A DNA stretch of 64,000 bases, from positions 1,403,659 to 1,467,658 of the forward strand of contig BQKD01000001.1 of NCBI GenBank assembly GCA_022834735.1. The letters run 5' to 3'. This DNA comes from Erysipelotrichaceae bacterium OPF54. Lineage in GTDB: Bacteria; Bacillota_I; Bacilli_A; Erysipelotrichales; Erysipelotrichaceae. Both the position numbers and the translations under genes were made by a program. Shown piece after piece: positions 20,058-27,987 of this stretch (the first letter of the stretch is position 1; each line of letters starts with the position of its first letter). The notes under the pieces were generated by a model that searched no databases, had not been told where the DNA came from, and saw only the letters and a list, made by a program, of their open reading frames with translations.

Positions 20058-21026
20058 TTACAGATCTGTATGATCCATCTTTTTGCGCAACCACGTCCTC
20101 CTGGCATCATTGAAAAGCCGGAGCGTGAACAAAGTATAGGAACCGGCAGCCGACTGCACCTCCACCGATCCCGAAAGCCGATCCATCACCGTACGGACGA
20201 AATAAAGGCCCATCCCCGTCGACCGGTACGTTCCCGAACGCGTATTGCCGCCCGTAAATCCTTTTTCGAAAACCTGCAAAAGATCCTGGCTTTCGATCCC
20301 GATCCCGTGATCCTTGAATTCGATGACCGTTTCATTCTCGTCCTGGAATGCCCGGATCTCGATCAGCGGATCCCGCCTGTATTTGATCGCGTTCATGAGC
20401 AGCTGATCCAATACATAGATGAGCCATTCCGGATCCGTATAAACAAAAAGAGGCGGACAGTCGATCCGGATCTCGAAACGGCTGCGGATCAGCAGATATT
20501 TATTGTTTTTGATGGCCGTGCCGATCAAAGACCGCAGATCGCTTTTCTGAAACTGCACATCCATGACACTCGTTTCCAGTCTGGACTGCAGAAGCAGAAA
20601 ACCAAGCTGCCGGTTCATCGTTTCGATCACCAGCCTGGTCGTATCCTGATCCGCCTGCCCCTGGCAAAGGCTCAGCGTCGCCAGACTGGCCTTGAGCTCA
20701 TGCACGATCCGGTCGATCCCATCCTTCAGCTCGCTGTTGCGGCATCGCTCCTGCTCCAGCTCGTCCTGCAGCCGGTCGACATCATGAAAATACACCTCCT
20801 GATCGATATAGGGAAGAAAAAGAGGAGCGATCGGCCCCGGCTCCCTCAGACACCGGCCGATCCTGCGCGAACGAACCTTCTTTCTAAAAAAACGGACAAG
20901 AAAAACGGCCAGCCAGACGCTCAGTACGAGCAGGTCCCAGTAGACAAGATCAGAAAATGTGATCGAAGGAAGCAGCCATAGGGTATAAACGTTGAAAGAA
21001 AGCACGATAATAAGAGAAAAGATCAT
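20058..21026 (-). CDS. BceS-like intramembrane-sensing histidine kinase
   Basis: 322 aa from ATG 21024-21026, which overlaps the regulator stop by 4 bp. Two transmembrane helices at the N-terminus (MIFSLIIVLSFNVYTLWLL and VYWDLLVLSVWLAVFLV) have almost no extracellular loop between them, the hallmark of intramembrane-sensing kinases that depend on a BceAB transporter for input. The dimerisation/phosphoacceptor box is DRIVHELKASLATL with a His. The ATPase domain has NAIKY (N box), DHGIGI (G1) and STGMGLYFVRTV (G2). It presumably phosphorylates the adjacent OmpR-type regulator when the transporter is engaged. Confidence 0.9.
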   Translation of the reverse strand: MIFSLIIVLSFNVYTLWLLPSITFSDLVYWDLLVLSVWLAVFLVRFFRKKVRSRRIGRCLREPGPIAPLFLPYIDQEVYFHDVDRLQDELEQERCRNSELKDGIDRIVHELKASLATLSLCQGQADQDTTRLVIETMNRQLGFLLLQSRLETSVMDVQFQKSDLRSLIGTAIKNNKYLLIRSRFEIRIDCPPLFVYTDPEWLIYVLDQLLMNAIKYRRDPLIEIRAFQDENETVIEFKDHGIGIESQDLLQVFEKGFTGGNTRSGTYRSTGMGLYFVRTVMDRLSGSVEVQSAAGSYTLFTLRLFNDARRTWLRKKMDHTDL

Positions 21027-21700
21027 TCGATATAGTATCCTTTCCCTTTGGCCGTTAGGATGACACCATTGCCGCAGGTCTGCTTCAGTTTCTGCCTCAG
21101 CCGGCTGACAAGCGTCGAAAGCGTGCCATCCTCGATAAACTGATCTGTCTCCCAAAGATCGAGCATGAGCTCGGTCCGCAAAACAAGACACCCCTTTCGA
21201 TGGACAAGTACCGAGAAGAGCCGGCGCTCGGCCGGCGTTAGATCCACTTTTGCGTTTTCGTGCAGAAGCACCTGTCCGTTTTCAAGATAGACCAGACCGT
21301 ATCCCAGATCGATCGTCTTTTGCTCCTGGTATTGTTCATTGCGGCGCAGCATGGCCTCGATCTTCGCTTCGAGCAGCTCAGGACAGAACGGTTTGACCAC
21401 ATAGTCGTCGCCGCCCAGCCGGATCGCCCGAAGCGTATCCTGCATCGTGCTGCGCGCCGAAATAAAAAGGATCGGAACGTTCGACAAGATGCGCAATTTT
21501 TCGCACCAGTAAAAGCCGTCATGTCCAGGCAGATTGATATCAAGAAGGACGAGGTGAGGCTCGTAAGCCTGTACATCCGCCACGACGTGATCGAATCGTT
21601 TCACGCATCGTACCTCATACTGCCCGCATAACAAAGCCTGCATCTGTTCAGCCAGGAGGAAATCATCCTCAATGATCATAATTTTCCATTTCATGGCCAT
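21023..21700 (-). CDS. BceR-like OmpR-family response regulator
   Basis: 225 aa. Receiver domain: acidic pocket IIEDD, phosphoacceptor Asp in HLVLLDINLPGHDG, Thr/Ser position FISARS and conserved Lys in YVVKPF. The C-terminal winged helix (residues about 125-225) has LTPAERRLFSVLVHRKG and TLSTLVSRLRQKL. It is the first gene of the operon. The start could be either Met1 or Met3 (MAMKWK); AGGAAAGAG lies about 13 bases before the first, which is long. An inverted repeat matching the published BceR-type operator lies 30 bp upstream, suggesting autoregulation. Confidence 0.92.
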   Translation of the reverse strand: MAMKWKIMIIEDDFLLAEQMQALLCGQYEVRCVKRFDHVVADVQAYEPHLVLLDINLPGHDGFYWCEKLRILSNVPILFISARSTMQDTLRAIRLGGDDYVVKPFCPELLEAKIEAMLRRNEQYQEQKTIDLGYGLVYLENGQVLLHENAKVDLTPAERRLFSVLVHRKGCLVLRTELMLDLWETDQFIEDGTLSTLVSRLRQKLKQTCGNGVILTAKGKGYYIE

Positions 21701-21729
21701 ATCTTAGCAAAATCTCTTTCCTTCAAATC

Positions 21730-21743
21730 TTACAATATTGTAA
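21730..21743. promoter_or_regulatory. Likely BceR-type operator upstream of the response-regulator operon
   Basis: TTACAATATTGTAA is a perfect 14-bp palindrome. It fits the TNACA-N4-TGTAA motif described for regulators of BceAB-type detoxification modules, and sits 30 bp upstream of the regulator start. Confidence 0.6.
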
Positions 21744-21767
21744 AAAAAAGATGTCCGCAGACACCTT
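21743..21767 (-). terminator. Terminator of the LytTR-PAS gene
   Basis: On the minus strand GGTGTC, loop TGCG and GACATC form a 6-bp stem (one wobble) followed by eight T residues. It separates the gene at 21777 from the Bce-like operon promoter. Confidence 0.65.
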
Positions 21768-21776
21768 GATATCCAT

Positions 21777-22451
21777 TTACAAAAATTCGGGCAGCATGAG
21801 CATGGCACAGTAGCCGTCTTCAGGCTGGTAACACTGCACTTTGTACTGGGACGAGAGCATGTGCACGCACCGTTCGCCGCCATTTAGCGCGATATCGGCA
21901 ATGAGAACGAGATTTTTCTGCTTGATCGGAAAGGAGTAGAGAGAACGGCTGAGAATTTCCTCTTCCGAACGCCCGAACAGGTTCAGGAACGCGTTGTTCA
22001 CATAATAAACGAGATAGTCCAGCTCGTGCCCGTCATGATCGTATTCGATCCCGATCAGAAGAAAGGGCAGGGGACACATGTCGAAGATGGCACACTGCGC
22101 ATCGACCTCGAGCTCTTCCGAACGGCGCGAAGTGTTGAATTTCTTTTCATGCTCGTATTTCAGGAGCCTGGGCATCCTGGCCCGCCCTTTGAATACGCTG
22201 CCGTCCCGCATCGTATACAGGTCATCCTTGATATTGACGATCCGGCTCGTCGCAGCCACGATCCCCTTGTTGATCGATAAAAAATCGTCGACCGGCAGCT
22301 CGTCGACAATCGTTTTTAAAGGCGTATATGTATCTATGATACGGCCGTCGATCAAATAGATACACGTTTTTCCATCTTCCCGTTTAATGTACTTGATCTC
22401 ATCTGGCTCAATATGATTTTTCAGGAAGAATCGTTCAATTTTCTTTTCCAT
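21777..22451 (-). CDS. LytTR DNA-binding domain protein with C-terminal PAS-like domain
   Basis: 224 aa. Residues about 10-95 resemble a LytTR DNA-binding domain: EIKYIKREDGKTCIYLIDGR, then TPLKTIVDELPVDDFLSINKG and a closing strand SRIVNIKDDLYTMRDGS. Residues about 115-224 look like a PAS fold: IFDMCPLPFLLIGIEYD, then VYYVNNAFLNLFGRSEEEIL, which is the usual N-A-F-x-x-x-x-G PAS motif. LytTR domains normally lie C-terminal to a receiver; here the order is reversed and there is no receiver. It is probably a ligand-responsive transcription regulator. It is monocistronic, with a TATAAT about 40 bp upstream on the minus strand. Confidence 0.7.
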   Translation of the reverse strand: MEKKIERFFLKNHIEPDEIKYIKREDGKTCIYLIDGRIIDTYTPLKTIVDELPVDDFLSINKGIVAATSRIVNIKDDLYTMRDGSVFKGRARMPRLLKYEHEKKFNTSRRSEELEVDAQCAIFDMCPLPFLLIGIEYDHDGHELDYLVYYVNNAFLNLFGRSEEEILSRSLYSFPIKQKNLVLIADIALNGGERCVHMLSSQYKVQCYQPEDGYCAMLMLPEFL

Positions 22452-22552
22452 ACAGTTAACTTTCCATTAATTCTTTCTTTTTGTTCATTATAACGCAAAG
22501 CCTTTCAAAAAAGATATAGGAAAAAAAGATGTTTTCCCGTAAATGTATGCAC

Positions 22553-22581
22553 TTGCAATATGGGGTCAAATTGAGTATTAT
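22553..22581 (+). promoter_or_regulatory. Promoter of the 6S-like RNA
   Basis: TTGCAA (22553-22558), exactly 17 bp, TATTAT (22576-22581). Predicted start near 22588, at the first strand of the RNA closing stem. Confidence 0.55.
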
Positions 22582-22587
22582 AGGAAT

Positions 22588-22775
22588 TGCCCAAGGATAT
22601 ATAATTTTTCCTACAAGTTGAGATAAGGGAAAACGGACGTTGATAAGTTGTGTTGAAGACCCGCTGCGCGTGGGGATCCTAATACTTAACACAGTTTACC
22701 CACCTGTATATACAGGGAAAAGTCTCTGTTCTTGGGTATCATATGATCGAAGGCGGCGCAAGCCGCTTTTTTTCT
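22588..22775 (+). ncRNA. ssrS: Candidate 6S RNA (SsrS-like)
   Basis: A roughly 185-nt transcription unit with its own promoter and terminator and no convincing ORF. A closing stem pairs CCCAAGGA (22590-22597) with TTCTTGGG (22729-22736). A large bubble follows, then an 11-bp stem TAAGTTGTGTT (22644-22654) with AACACAGTTTA (22688-22698). It is capped by a GC-rich hairpin (22659-22675). The 3' side of the bubble holds a palindromic hairpin at 22703-22716. Closing stem, central bubble and apical stem are the architecture of 6S RNA, which binds the RNA polymerase housekeeping holoenzyme by mimicking an open promoter. The assignment rests on architecture and size, not on a remembered homologue. 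Confidence 0.5.
22750..22775 (+). terminator. Terminator of the 6S-like RNA
   Basis: AAGGCGGC, loop GCAA, GCCGCTTT, then a T-run. It lies 70 bp before the glycyl radical enzyme start. Confidence 0.8.
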
Positions 22776-22843
22776 GCACATTTTGTTTTTCCTTTTCTGC
22801 CGGCGAACATGATAAAATGAAAAAAAGAGAAAAGGAAAGAAGT

Positions 22844-25267
22844 ATGACAAAAAGGTATTTGATATTTCAGCCCGAAACCGATGAGATCGATCTCGAACGG
22901 ATCGGCCGGTTTCAAAAAAGGATCGCATCCCGAAAAGCGTCCATCTGCCCGCAGCGAGCTGTGATCTATACGAAAAGCTTTCAGCAGACCGAAGGCGAGC
23001 CGTATATCGTGCGCAAAGCCAAAGCGTTTGCTGCCACCCTGGCACAGATGGATATCTATGCCGAACAGGACAGCGTGATCTTCGGCAATCAGGCATCGAA
23101 AAGCTTCGCCGCCCCCGTTTTCCCCGAATACTCGATCGACTGGATCATCGACGAGCTGGACGGGACCCATGGAAGCACGGCCTTCGAACAAAGGAGGGGC
23201 GACGTGTTTGCGTGCAGCCAGGAAACAAAAGACGCGCTCCGGTCCATCGCCCCGTACTGGCACGCCAAGACCCACGAGGACAAAGTGAAAAGAAATCTGA
23301 CCGAAGAGATCCGGCTGGCCTCGCAGCAGGGCGTCCTTCACCTGGGAGGAATTTCCATGTCCGGAGACGGCCATATCGTCATCGACCATGAATATGTCCT
23401 CGCCCACGGCCTGGAAAAACGGATCGAAGACGCCCGAAAAAAGCTTGACGATCCTGCTCTTGGACCGCAGCAGGCCGCCTATTATCAAAGCGTCCTCCTT
23501 TCCCTGCAGGCAGTGCTCGATTTCTGCAGCCGGTACGCCCGTCTGTACGATCAGCTCGCGCAGGAGGAACCGGATCCGAAAAGAAAAGCGGAATACCGAC
23601 GCATGGCCCATATCGCTTCTGTCATGCTGCGCAGAAAAGCCCAGAGCTTTCACGAAGCCGTACAGTCCGTTTACATGCTTCATGTGCTGCAGATGATCGA
23701 ATCCAACGGCCATTCCTTCTGCTACGGCCGCTTCGATCAGTATATCGAACCGTATTATGAAAAAGACCGCCTGGAACATGGCCTGAGCCGGGAAAAGGCA
23801 CTCGAGATCCTCGTGCACTTTTTCCTCATGAATTCGACATGCAACAAGGTCAGACCGTACGGCCACACGAAATTCTCGCAGGGCTATCCGCTGTACTCCA
23901 ACCTGGTCGTCGGCGGACTGAAACCGGACGGAACCGACGGAACGAACGATCTCTCCTATTTATGCATCGAAGCCATGAACCTGTGCGCCATGGCCGAACC
24001 GAATTTTTCGATGCGCGTCAGCGAGAAGACGCCGGAAAAACTGCTCGAAGCCGCCACCCGCCTGATCGCGACCGGATGCGGCATGCCATCGCTTTTCAAT
24101 GACCGTACTGCCGTCCAAGGTCTTGTCGATCTCGGCATTCCTGAAGAAGACGCCCTTGATTACTGCCCGATCGGCTGTGTCGAAACGGGAGTTCCGGGAA
24201 AATACGGACACCGCGCCACCGGCATGACCTATGTCAACTGGGGCAAGGTCATCGAAATCGTATGCTGGCATGGCCGGGATCCGGAAACGAATATCCAGCT
24301 GTTTTCGCTCAAAGAAACGTACGAAACGTATGAAGACGTATGGGACGCATGGAAAACGGCCCTGAAGTATTATTCGGATCTGGCCGTACAGTGCGACGCC
24401 ATCTGCGATACGTCCCTGGCCGTATACGATGCCGATCCGTTCGCCTCCTGTCTGATCCAGGGAAGCATGGAAGCCGGAAAAACGCTCAAGGAAGGCGGCT
24501 GTCTGTACGACGTCATTTCCCAGTCCAATATCGGGCCAAGCGTGGTCGGCAACAGCCTGATGAGCATAAAAAAACTGATCTATGAGGAAAAGAAGATCAC
24601 CTGGAAGCAGCTTCTGGATGCTATGAAGGAAAACTGGGAAACGCCGGAAGCGAGAAGGATCCTTAAGATGATCCTGAAGGTGCCGAAGTTCGGAAACGAC
24701 AGCGACGAGGTGGACTATATCGTCAAAGAAGTCTTTGACTCCTATCTCGACCTGCTGCCGCACTATGAGACGCTGCGCAAAAGCAAAGGTCCGAAAGTCA
24801 GCTGCTACACGATGTCCACAAGCAATATCACCTCATATGTTCCCAACGGATTCGATGTCGGCGCGACACCGGACGGCCGGTATGCCGGCACGCCGCTGAA
24901 CGAAGGCTGTTCGCCGACCCAGGGAACCGACGTGAACGGACCGACCGCCGTGATCAATTCCGTCGCCAAGCTGCCCAACGAAAAAGTAGCAGCCGGGCAG
25001 TTGCTGAATATGCGCTTCGATCCGGAAGCGCTGAGCGGAGAAGACAATCGGCGCCGCTTCATGTCGTTCTTGAAAACAAGCCGGAAAAAGGGCATCTATC
25101 ACAACCAGTTCAACGTCGTTTCGCAGCAAACGCTCCTCGATGCCAAAGCGCATCCTTCAGAGCATCAGGATCTCATCGTACGTGTCGCCGGCTACTGCGC
25201 CCAGTTTATTTCGCTCATGCCCGAAGCGCAGGATGCCATCATAGCCCGGACCCAAAACCGTTTCTGA
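22844..25267 (+). CDS. Glycyl radical enzyme (PflD-like; substrate unknown)
   Basis: 807 aa from ATG 22844 (GGAAAG upstream). An earlier in-frame GTG/ATG set would run through the RNA terminator and is unlikely. The catalytic thiyl Cys is at about residue 445 in CPIGCVETG. The radical-bearing Gly is at about residue 783 in VRVAGYCAQF, followed by the usual DAIIART tail. The length fits the glycerol/choline/hydroxyproline-type branch rather than pyruvate formate-lyase itself. The residues after GCVE (TGVPGKYGH) differ from the GCVEP of characterised dehydratases, so I do not assign a substrate. The required radical-SAM activase is not adjacent. A TGATAAAAT extended -10 lies at 22810-22818. The 3' end overlaps the convergent Mrr-like gene by 29 bp. 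Confidence 0.85.
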   Translation: MTKRYLIFQPETDEIDLERIGRFQKRIASRKASICPQRAVIYTKSFQQTEGEPYIVRKAKAFAATLAQMDIYAEQDSVIFGNQASKSFAAPVFPEYSIDWIIDELDGTHGSTAFEQRRGDVFACSQETKDALRSIAPYWHAKTHEDKVKRNLTEEIRLASQQGVLHLGGISMSGDGHIVIDHEYVLAHGLEKRIEDARKKLDDPALGPQQAAYYQSVLLSLQAVLDFCSRYARLYDQLAQEEPDPKRKAEYRRMAHIASVMLRRKAQSFHEAVQSVYMLHVLQMIESNGHSFCYGRFDQYIEPYYEKDRLEHGLSREKALEILVHFFLMNSTCNKVRPYGHTKFSQGYPLYSNLVVGGLKPDGTDGTNDLSYLCIEAMNLCAMAEPNFSMRVSEKTPEKLLEAATRLIATGCGMPSLFNDRTAVQGLVDLGIPEEDALDYCPIGCVETGVPGKYGHRATGMTYVNWGKVIEIVCWHGRDPETNIQLFSLKETYETYEDVWDAWKTALKYYSDLAVQCDAICDTSLAVYDADPFASCLIQGSMEAGKTLKEGGCLYDVISQSNIGPSVVGNSLMSIKKLIYEEKKITWKQLLDAMKENWETPEARRILKMILKVPKFGNDSDEVDYIVKEVFDSYLDLLPHYETLRKSKGPKVSCYTMSTSNITSYVPNGFDVGATPDGRYAGTPLNEGCSPTQGTDVNGPTAVINSVAKLPNEKVAAGQLLNMRFDPEALSGEDNRRRFMSFLKTSRKKGIYHNQFNVVSQQTLLDAKAHPSEHQDLIVRVAGYCAQFISLMPEAQDAIIARTQNRF

Positions 25268-26102
25268 ATGGTTCAAGATCGATATCGGGCGCGATATACG
25301 TCTGCAGATCCTCTTCTGTCAGCTGCACAAAGGAAAGGACCGGCACCTCTTCGTGCTCGATCGCGCGTTTGACCAGTTCGCACAAGGAATTGCCGTCGAT
25401 CAGCCGGACACCGGCATCCCGCGCGAAATCGACCGCCTCTTTCGTATAGATGCTCGTCGTGACCACGAATAGATGGGGCGCCCGCGCGATCTCGTTGGCC
25501 CCGACCAGTTTCTGGATGATCGGCCGGGAGACCCGGGAAGACGGGTTGTACAGCTTGCATTCGACCAGCGCGTAAAGTTCGTCGTTCAAAAAGAGCTTGA
25601 TATCGTATCCGCCGTCATTGACTGGCGGGGTGACAAAAGTCTGGTAGCCAAGCTGTTCGAAAAGCATGGCGCAGTAGGCTTCGAAACGGGTCGGGTTCTT
25701 TTCGAACCGTTCGACGATCCGGCGGATCGTCGTATCCTGAAACGCTGTTTTCCACTCCTCGTTGCGTTCATCGAGCTTCTTCTGTTCCTGGGCGCAAAGG
25801 GAAACAGCATATTCCCTGGCCCGAAGGAGACGGACAAGCTCTACGATCGCGAAACAGTCGGAAATGATCCGGAATTCGTCGATCCACAGGACGCTTTGTT
25901 CCATGATCACTTCATTGTCATGGACCCGTTTATCCTGTGTCCCGTCGGCTTTGGCGTGCTTCCAGCGCGGAAACTTCAAAATAAACCGGCCTGGGTACAC
26001 ATCCCGGCCCGAATGCTCGACCGTGCAGCGATCAGTTACCCTGATCCCGTAACGATCTTCGAACTGTCTGCGCGCTTTCATTTTATACTTGAAGAACCAC
26101 AT
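25239..26102 (-). CDS. Mrr-like restriction endonuclease-fold protein
   Basis: 287 aa. The C-terminal half carries the Mrr_cat PD-(D/E)XK core: Asp167 in NDGGYDIKLF, then Glu181-x-Lys183 in YALVECKLYN, followed by the conserved VSRPIIQKLVGANEIARAPHLFVVTTSIYTKEAVDFARDAGVRLIDG block. All catalytic residues are present. The N-terminal 120 residues are predicted soluble/helical and match nothing I recognise. Homologues cut methylated foreign DNA (type IV restriction) or act in other DNA defence or repair roles. It is a lone gene, divergent from the split deformylase gene and convergent with the glycyl radical enzyme gene. Confidence 0.8.
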   Translation of the reverse strand: MWFFKYKMKARRQFEDRYGIRVTDRCTVEHSGRDVYPGRFILKFPRWKHAKADGTQDKRVHDNEVIMEQSVLWIDEFRIISDCFAIVELVRLLRAREYAVSLCAQEQKKLDERNEEWKTAFQDTTIRRIVERFEKNPTRFEAYCAMLFEQLGYQTFVTPPVNDGGYDIKLFLNDELYALVECKLYNPSSRVSRPIIQKLVGANEIARAPHLFVVTTSIYTKEAVDFARDAGVRLIDGNSLCELVKRAIEHEEVPVLSFVQLTEEDLQTYIAPDIDLEPFRNGFGSGL

Positions 26103-26200
26103 CAGACCACCTCGCTTTCCATGTTCAATAGTAGCATAAATACTATGATATATGGTAGTTATTATAAATATTATACAGAATTATTATGCCTGGAGGAATT

Positions 26201-26212
26201 ATGACAATTAAT
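26201..26212 (+). pseudogene. def: First four codons of the peptide deformylase gene, cut off by mobile elements
   Basis: TGGAGGAATT followed by ATG ACA ATT AAT gives a good ribosome binding site and start (M-T-I-N). The continuation, V-R-S-I-C-H-D-K, is found at 34783, on the far side of the nested elements. Joining 26212 to 34783 gives one clean 139-residue deformylase frame. The native promoter and start are therefore separated from the body of the gene by about 8.57 kb. Confidence 0.75.
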
Positions 26213-26219
26213 GTGCAAG

Positions 26220-26239
26220 CCCACCATTTCAATGGTGGG
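26220..26239 (+). repeat. Left-end hairpin of the IS605-type element
   Basis: A perfect 9-bp stem, CCCACCATT / AATGGTGGG, with a TC loop, just inside the left border. Its mate at the right end has the same loop region and flanking bases with compensatory changes in the stem. Confidence 0.8.
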
Positions 26240-26284
26240 TAAACTCTTTTATTTCAAGATCTTAAAAAGGATATCGAATAGGAT

Positions 26285-26312
26285 TTGTTAAAGAACAGTA
26301 TATCTGTATTAT
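26285..26312 (+). promoter_or_regulatory. Possible tnpB promoter
   Basis: TTGTTA (26285-26290), 16 bp, TATTAT (26307-26312). The tnpB ATG has GGAGG at 26406-26410. Confidence 0.4.
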
Positions 26313-26416
26313 GATTGTTAAAATACTATAATTTATTGTTGCTTTTCTTTTCCTTTTATCAGATAATGATTGTAATAAATCACAACGTATTTCCACATTC
26401 CCCATGGAGGTATCTT

Positions 26417-27868
26417 ATGCACACCCTTACTCTGAAACTCAAAACAAACAGCACTCAGAAAAAAGAGCTCGATAAACGCTTTCGGATCATGTGCCGTCTT
26501 CATAATGTATTGGTCAAAAGAGCAATGGCCCTGCTCAAGTTTCTTGATCACGATAAAACCTATCAGGCTCTCAAAGCCGAATATCTTATCGCAGATCCGC
26601 TTCGAAAGAAAGAACTGGCCAGAGAAATGAAAAACTTCCGCCAATCGATCGGTCTTTCCGAATACGGGCTTCAAGCGTATATCAAAGAAGGAAGAAAGCG
26701 CTATGCAAAGCATGTTTCCTGCCATCAGGTGCAGAAGGAAGCGACAAGGGTATGGAAAGGCGTGGAGAAGATCCTGTTTTCCAATGGAGAAAAGCTTCAC
26801 TTCAAAAAAGAAATGGATTTCGACTGTATCGGAGGAAAATCCAATACAAATGGTGCAAAGTTCAATAAAGAGGATTTGTCTGTATCTTGGAACGGGCTGT
26901 ATCTCATTTGTCGAAAGCCACGCAATGAAAAAGAAGCATGGTATGTGCATGAAGCATTGAAGGACGAGATCGCCTACTGCGAGATCAAACGGAAGATGTT
27001 CAATAATGGATGGCATTACTATGCGATCGTCGTTCTCAAAGGAGAAGCACCGAAGAAAAAGAAAACGTGTCCGAAAGGAAGAACAGGGATCGATATCGGA
27101 ACTTCGACCGTAGCCGTCGTTTCAGAGAATCAGGTGATCCTTAAAGAGCTTGCTCCAAAGATGAACAAATACAACAAAGCCATTGAACGGACTCTACGAA
27201 AGATGGACAGGTCCCGACGAGCCTGCAATCCGAACAAATACAACGAGGACGGAACGATCAACCGAAAGGACAGATCGAGATGGGTGTTCTCCAATCACTA
27301 CAAGAAGATAAGAAACAGGCTGAGAACGCTGTATCGACAGAAATCGGCTTATATCAAACAAAGCCATAGAGAAATGATCAATGAACTGATCGAAAACGGA
27401 AACGAGTTTTATGTAGAGAAGATGTGCTTTCATGCGCTTCAAAGAAGAGCGAAAGCAGGAACAAAGAAAAAGAGGTTCGGACGTTCATTGAACAACCGGT
27501 GTCCGTCTTTATTCATATCGCTCCTAAAAGAAAAAGCGAAACAATATGAAGGAACAGTGCACGAAGTGGATACAGTTTCCTTTAAAGCAAGCCAGTATGA
27601 TCATATTTCGGATACGTATACAAAAAGCAGATTAAGCCAACGATGGAAAACGATCGGGCCTTATCAGGTTCAGCGGGATCTGTACAGCGCGTATCTGTTG
27701 ATGAACAGCAACAAGACAAGAAAGCAAGCCGAAAGAACACGATGTGAAGAAGGATTCGAAGCATTCATGAAGATGCATGATGAAACGATCAAAAGGATGA
27801 AAGAAAGAGGAATGAGCGAGACTGCTGAAAAAGTCACGATTTTGAATCGCTCGGTTTATCAAATTTGA
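26417..27868 (+). CDS. tnpB: TnpB RNA-guided endonuclease-family protein with replaced C-terminal tail
   Basis: 483 aa from the ATG with GGAGG 7 bases upstream. The RuvC-type catalytic set is visible: Asp at about 224 in GIDIGTST, Glu at about 333 in EFYVEKM and Asp at about 420 in VQRDLYSAYL. The usual TnpB zinc ribbon (two CxxC pairs between the second and third motifs) is absent; SQYDHISDTYTKSRLSQRW takes its place. Relatives with that sequence form a distinct TnpB subgroup. The last 16 residues after KERGMS come from an inserted IS1182-like element. The native tail, RKGCFGF and stop, is at 34550-34573. The nuclease core is intact, but the gene is now far from its own right end and guide RNA. 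Confidence 0.85.
   Translation: MHTLTLKLKTNSTQKKELDKRFRIMCRLHNVLVKRAMALLKFLDHDKTYQALKAEYLIADPLRKKELAREMKNFRQSIGLSEYGLQAYIKEGRKRYAKHVSCHQVQKEATRVWKGVEKILFSNGEKLHFKKEMDFDCIGGKSNTNGAKFNKEDLSVSWNGLYLICRKPRNEKEAWYVHEALKDEIAYCEIKRKMFNNGWHYYAIVVLKGEAPKKKKTCPKGRTGIDIGTSTVAVVSENQVILKELAPKMNKYNKAIERTLRKMDRSRRACNPNKYNEDGTINRKDRSRWVFSNHYKKIRNRLRTLYRQKSAYIKQSHREMINELIENGNEFYVEKMCFHALQRRAKAGTKKKRFGRSLNNRCPSLFISLLKEKAKQYEGTVHEVDTVSFKASQYDHISDTYTKSRLSQRWKTIGPYQVQRDLYSAYLLMNSNKTRKQAERTRCEEGFEAFMKMHDETIKRMKERGMSETAEKVTILNRSVYQI
27810..27817. repeat. Target-site duplication of the IS1182-like element, left copy
   Basis: GAATGAGC here and again at 34542-34549, directly flanking the element. Removing the element and one copy restores the tnpB reading frame. 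Confidence 0.88.
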
Positions 27869-27870
27869 AC

Positions 27871-27924
27871 ATTAAAAAACAGGAGTCAGATTTTCTGTGT
27901 TAGAAATTCATGATTCCTGTTTTT
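27871..27924 (-). terminator. Terminator of the IS1182-like transposase gene
   Basis: AAAAACAGGAGTCA pairs with TGATTCCTGTTTTT (14 bp, one wobble), with T-runs in both directions. The IS256-like element inserted next to it and separated it from the transposase gene. Confidence 0.65.
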
Positions 27925-27926
27925 CT
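27919..27926. repeat. Target-site duplication of the IS256-like element, left copy
   Basis: GTTTTTCT here and at 29508-29515, directly outside the two inverted-repeat ends. Confidence 0.75.
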
Positions 27927-27987
27927 GGGTTTGTCAAGAAAACTGTGTAAGTTATTTTAGCTTTATTTACAAATTTCTATATTTGGC

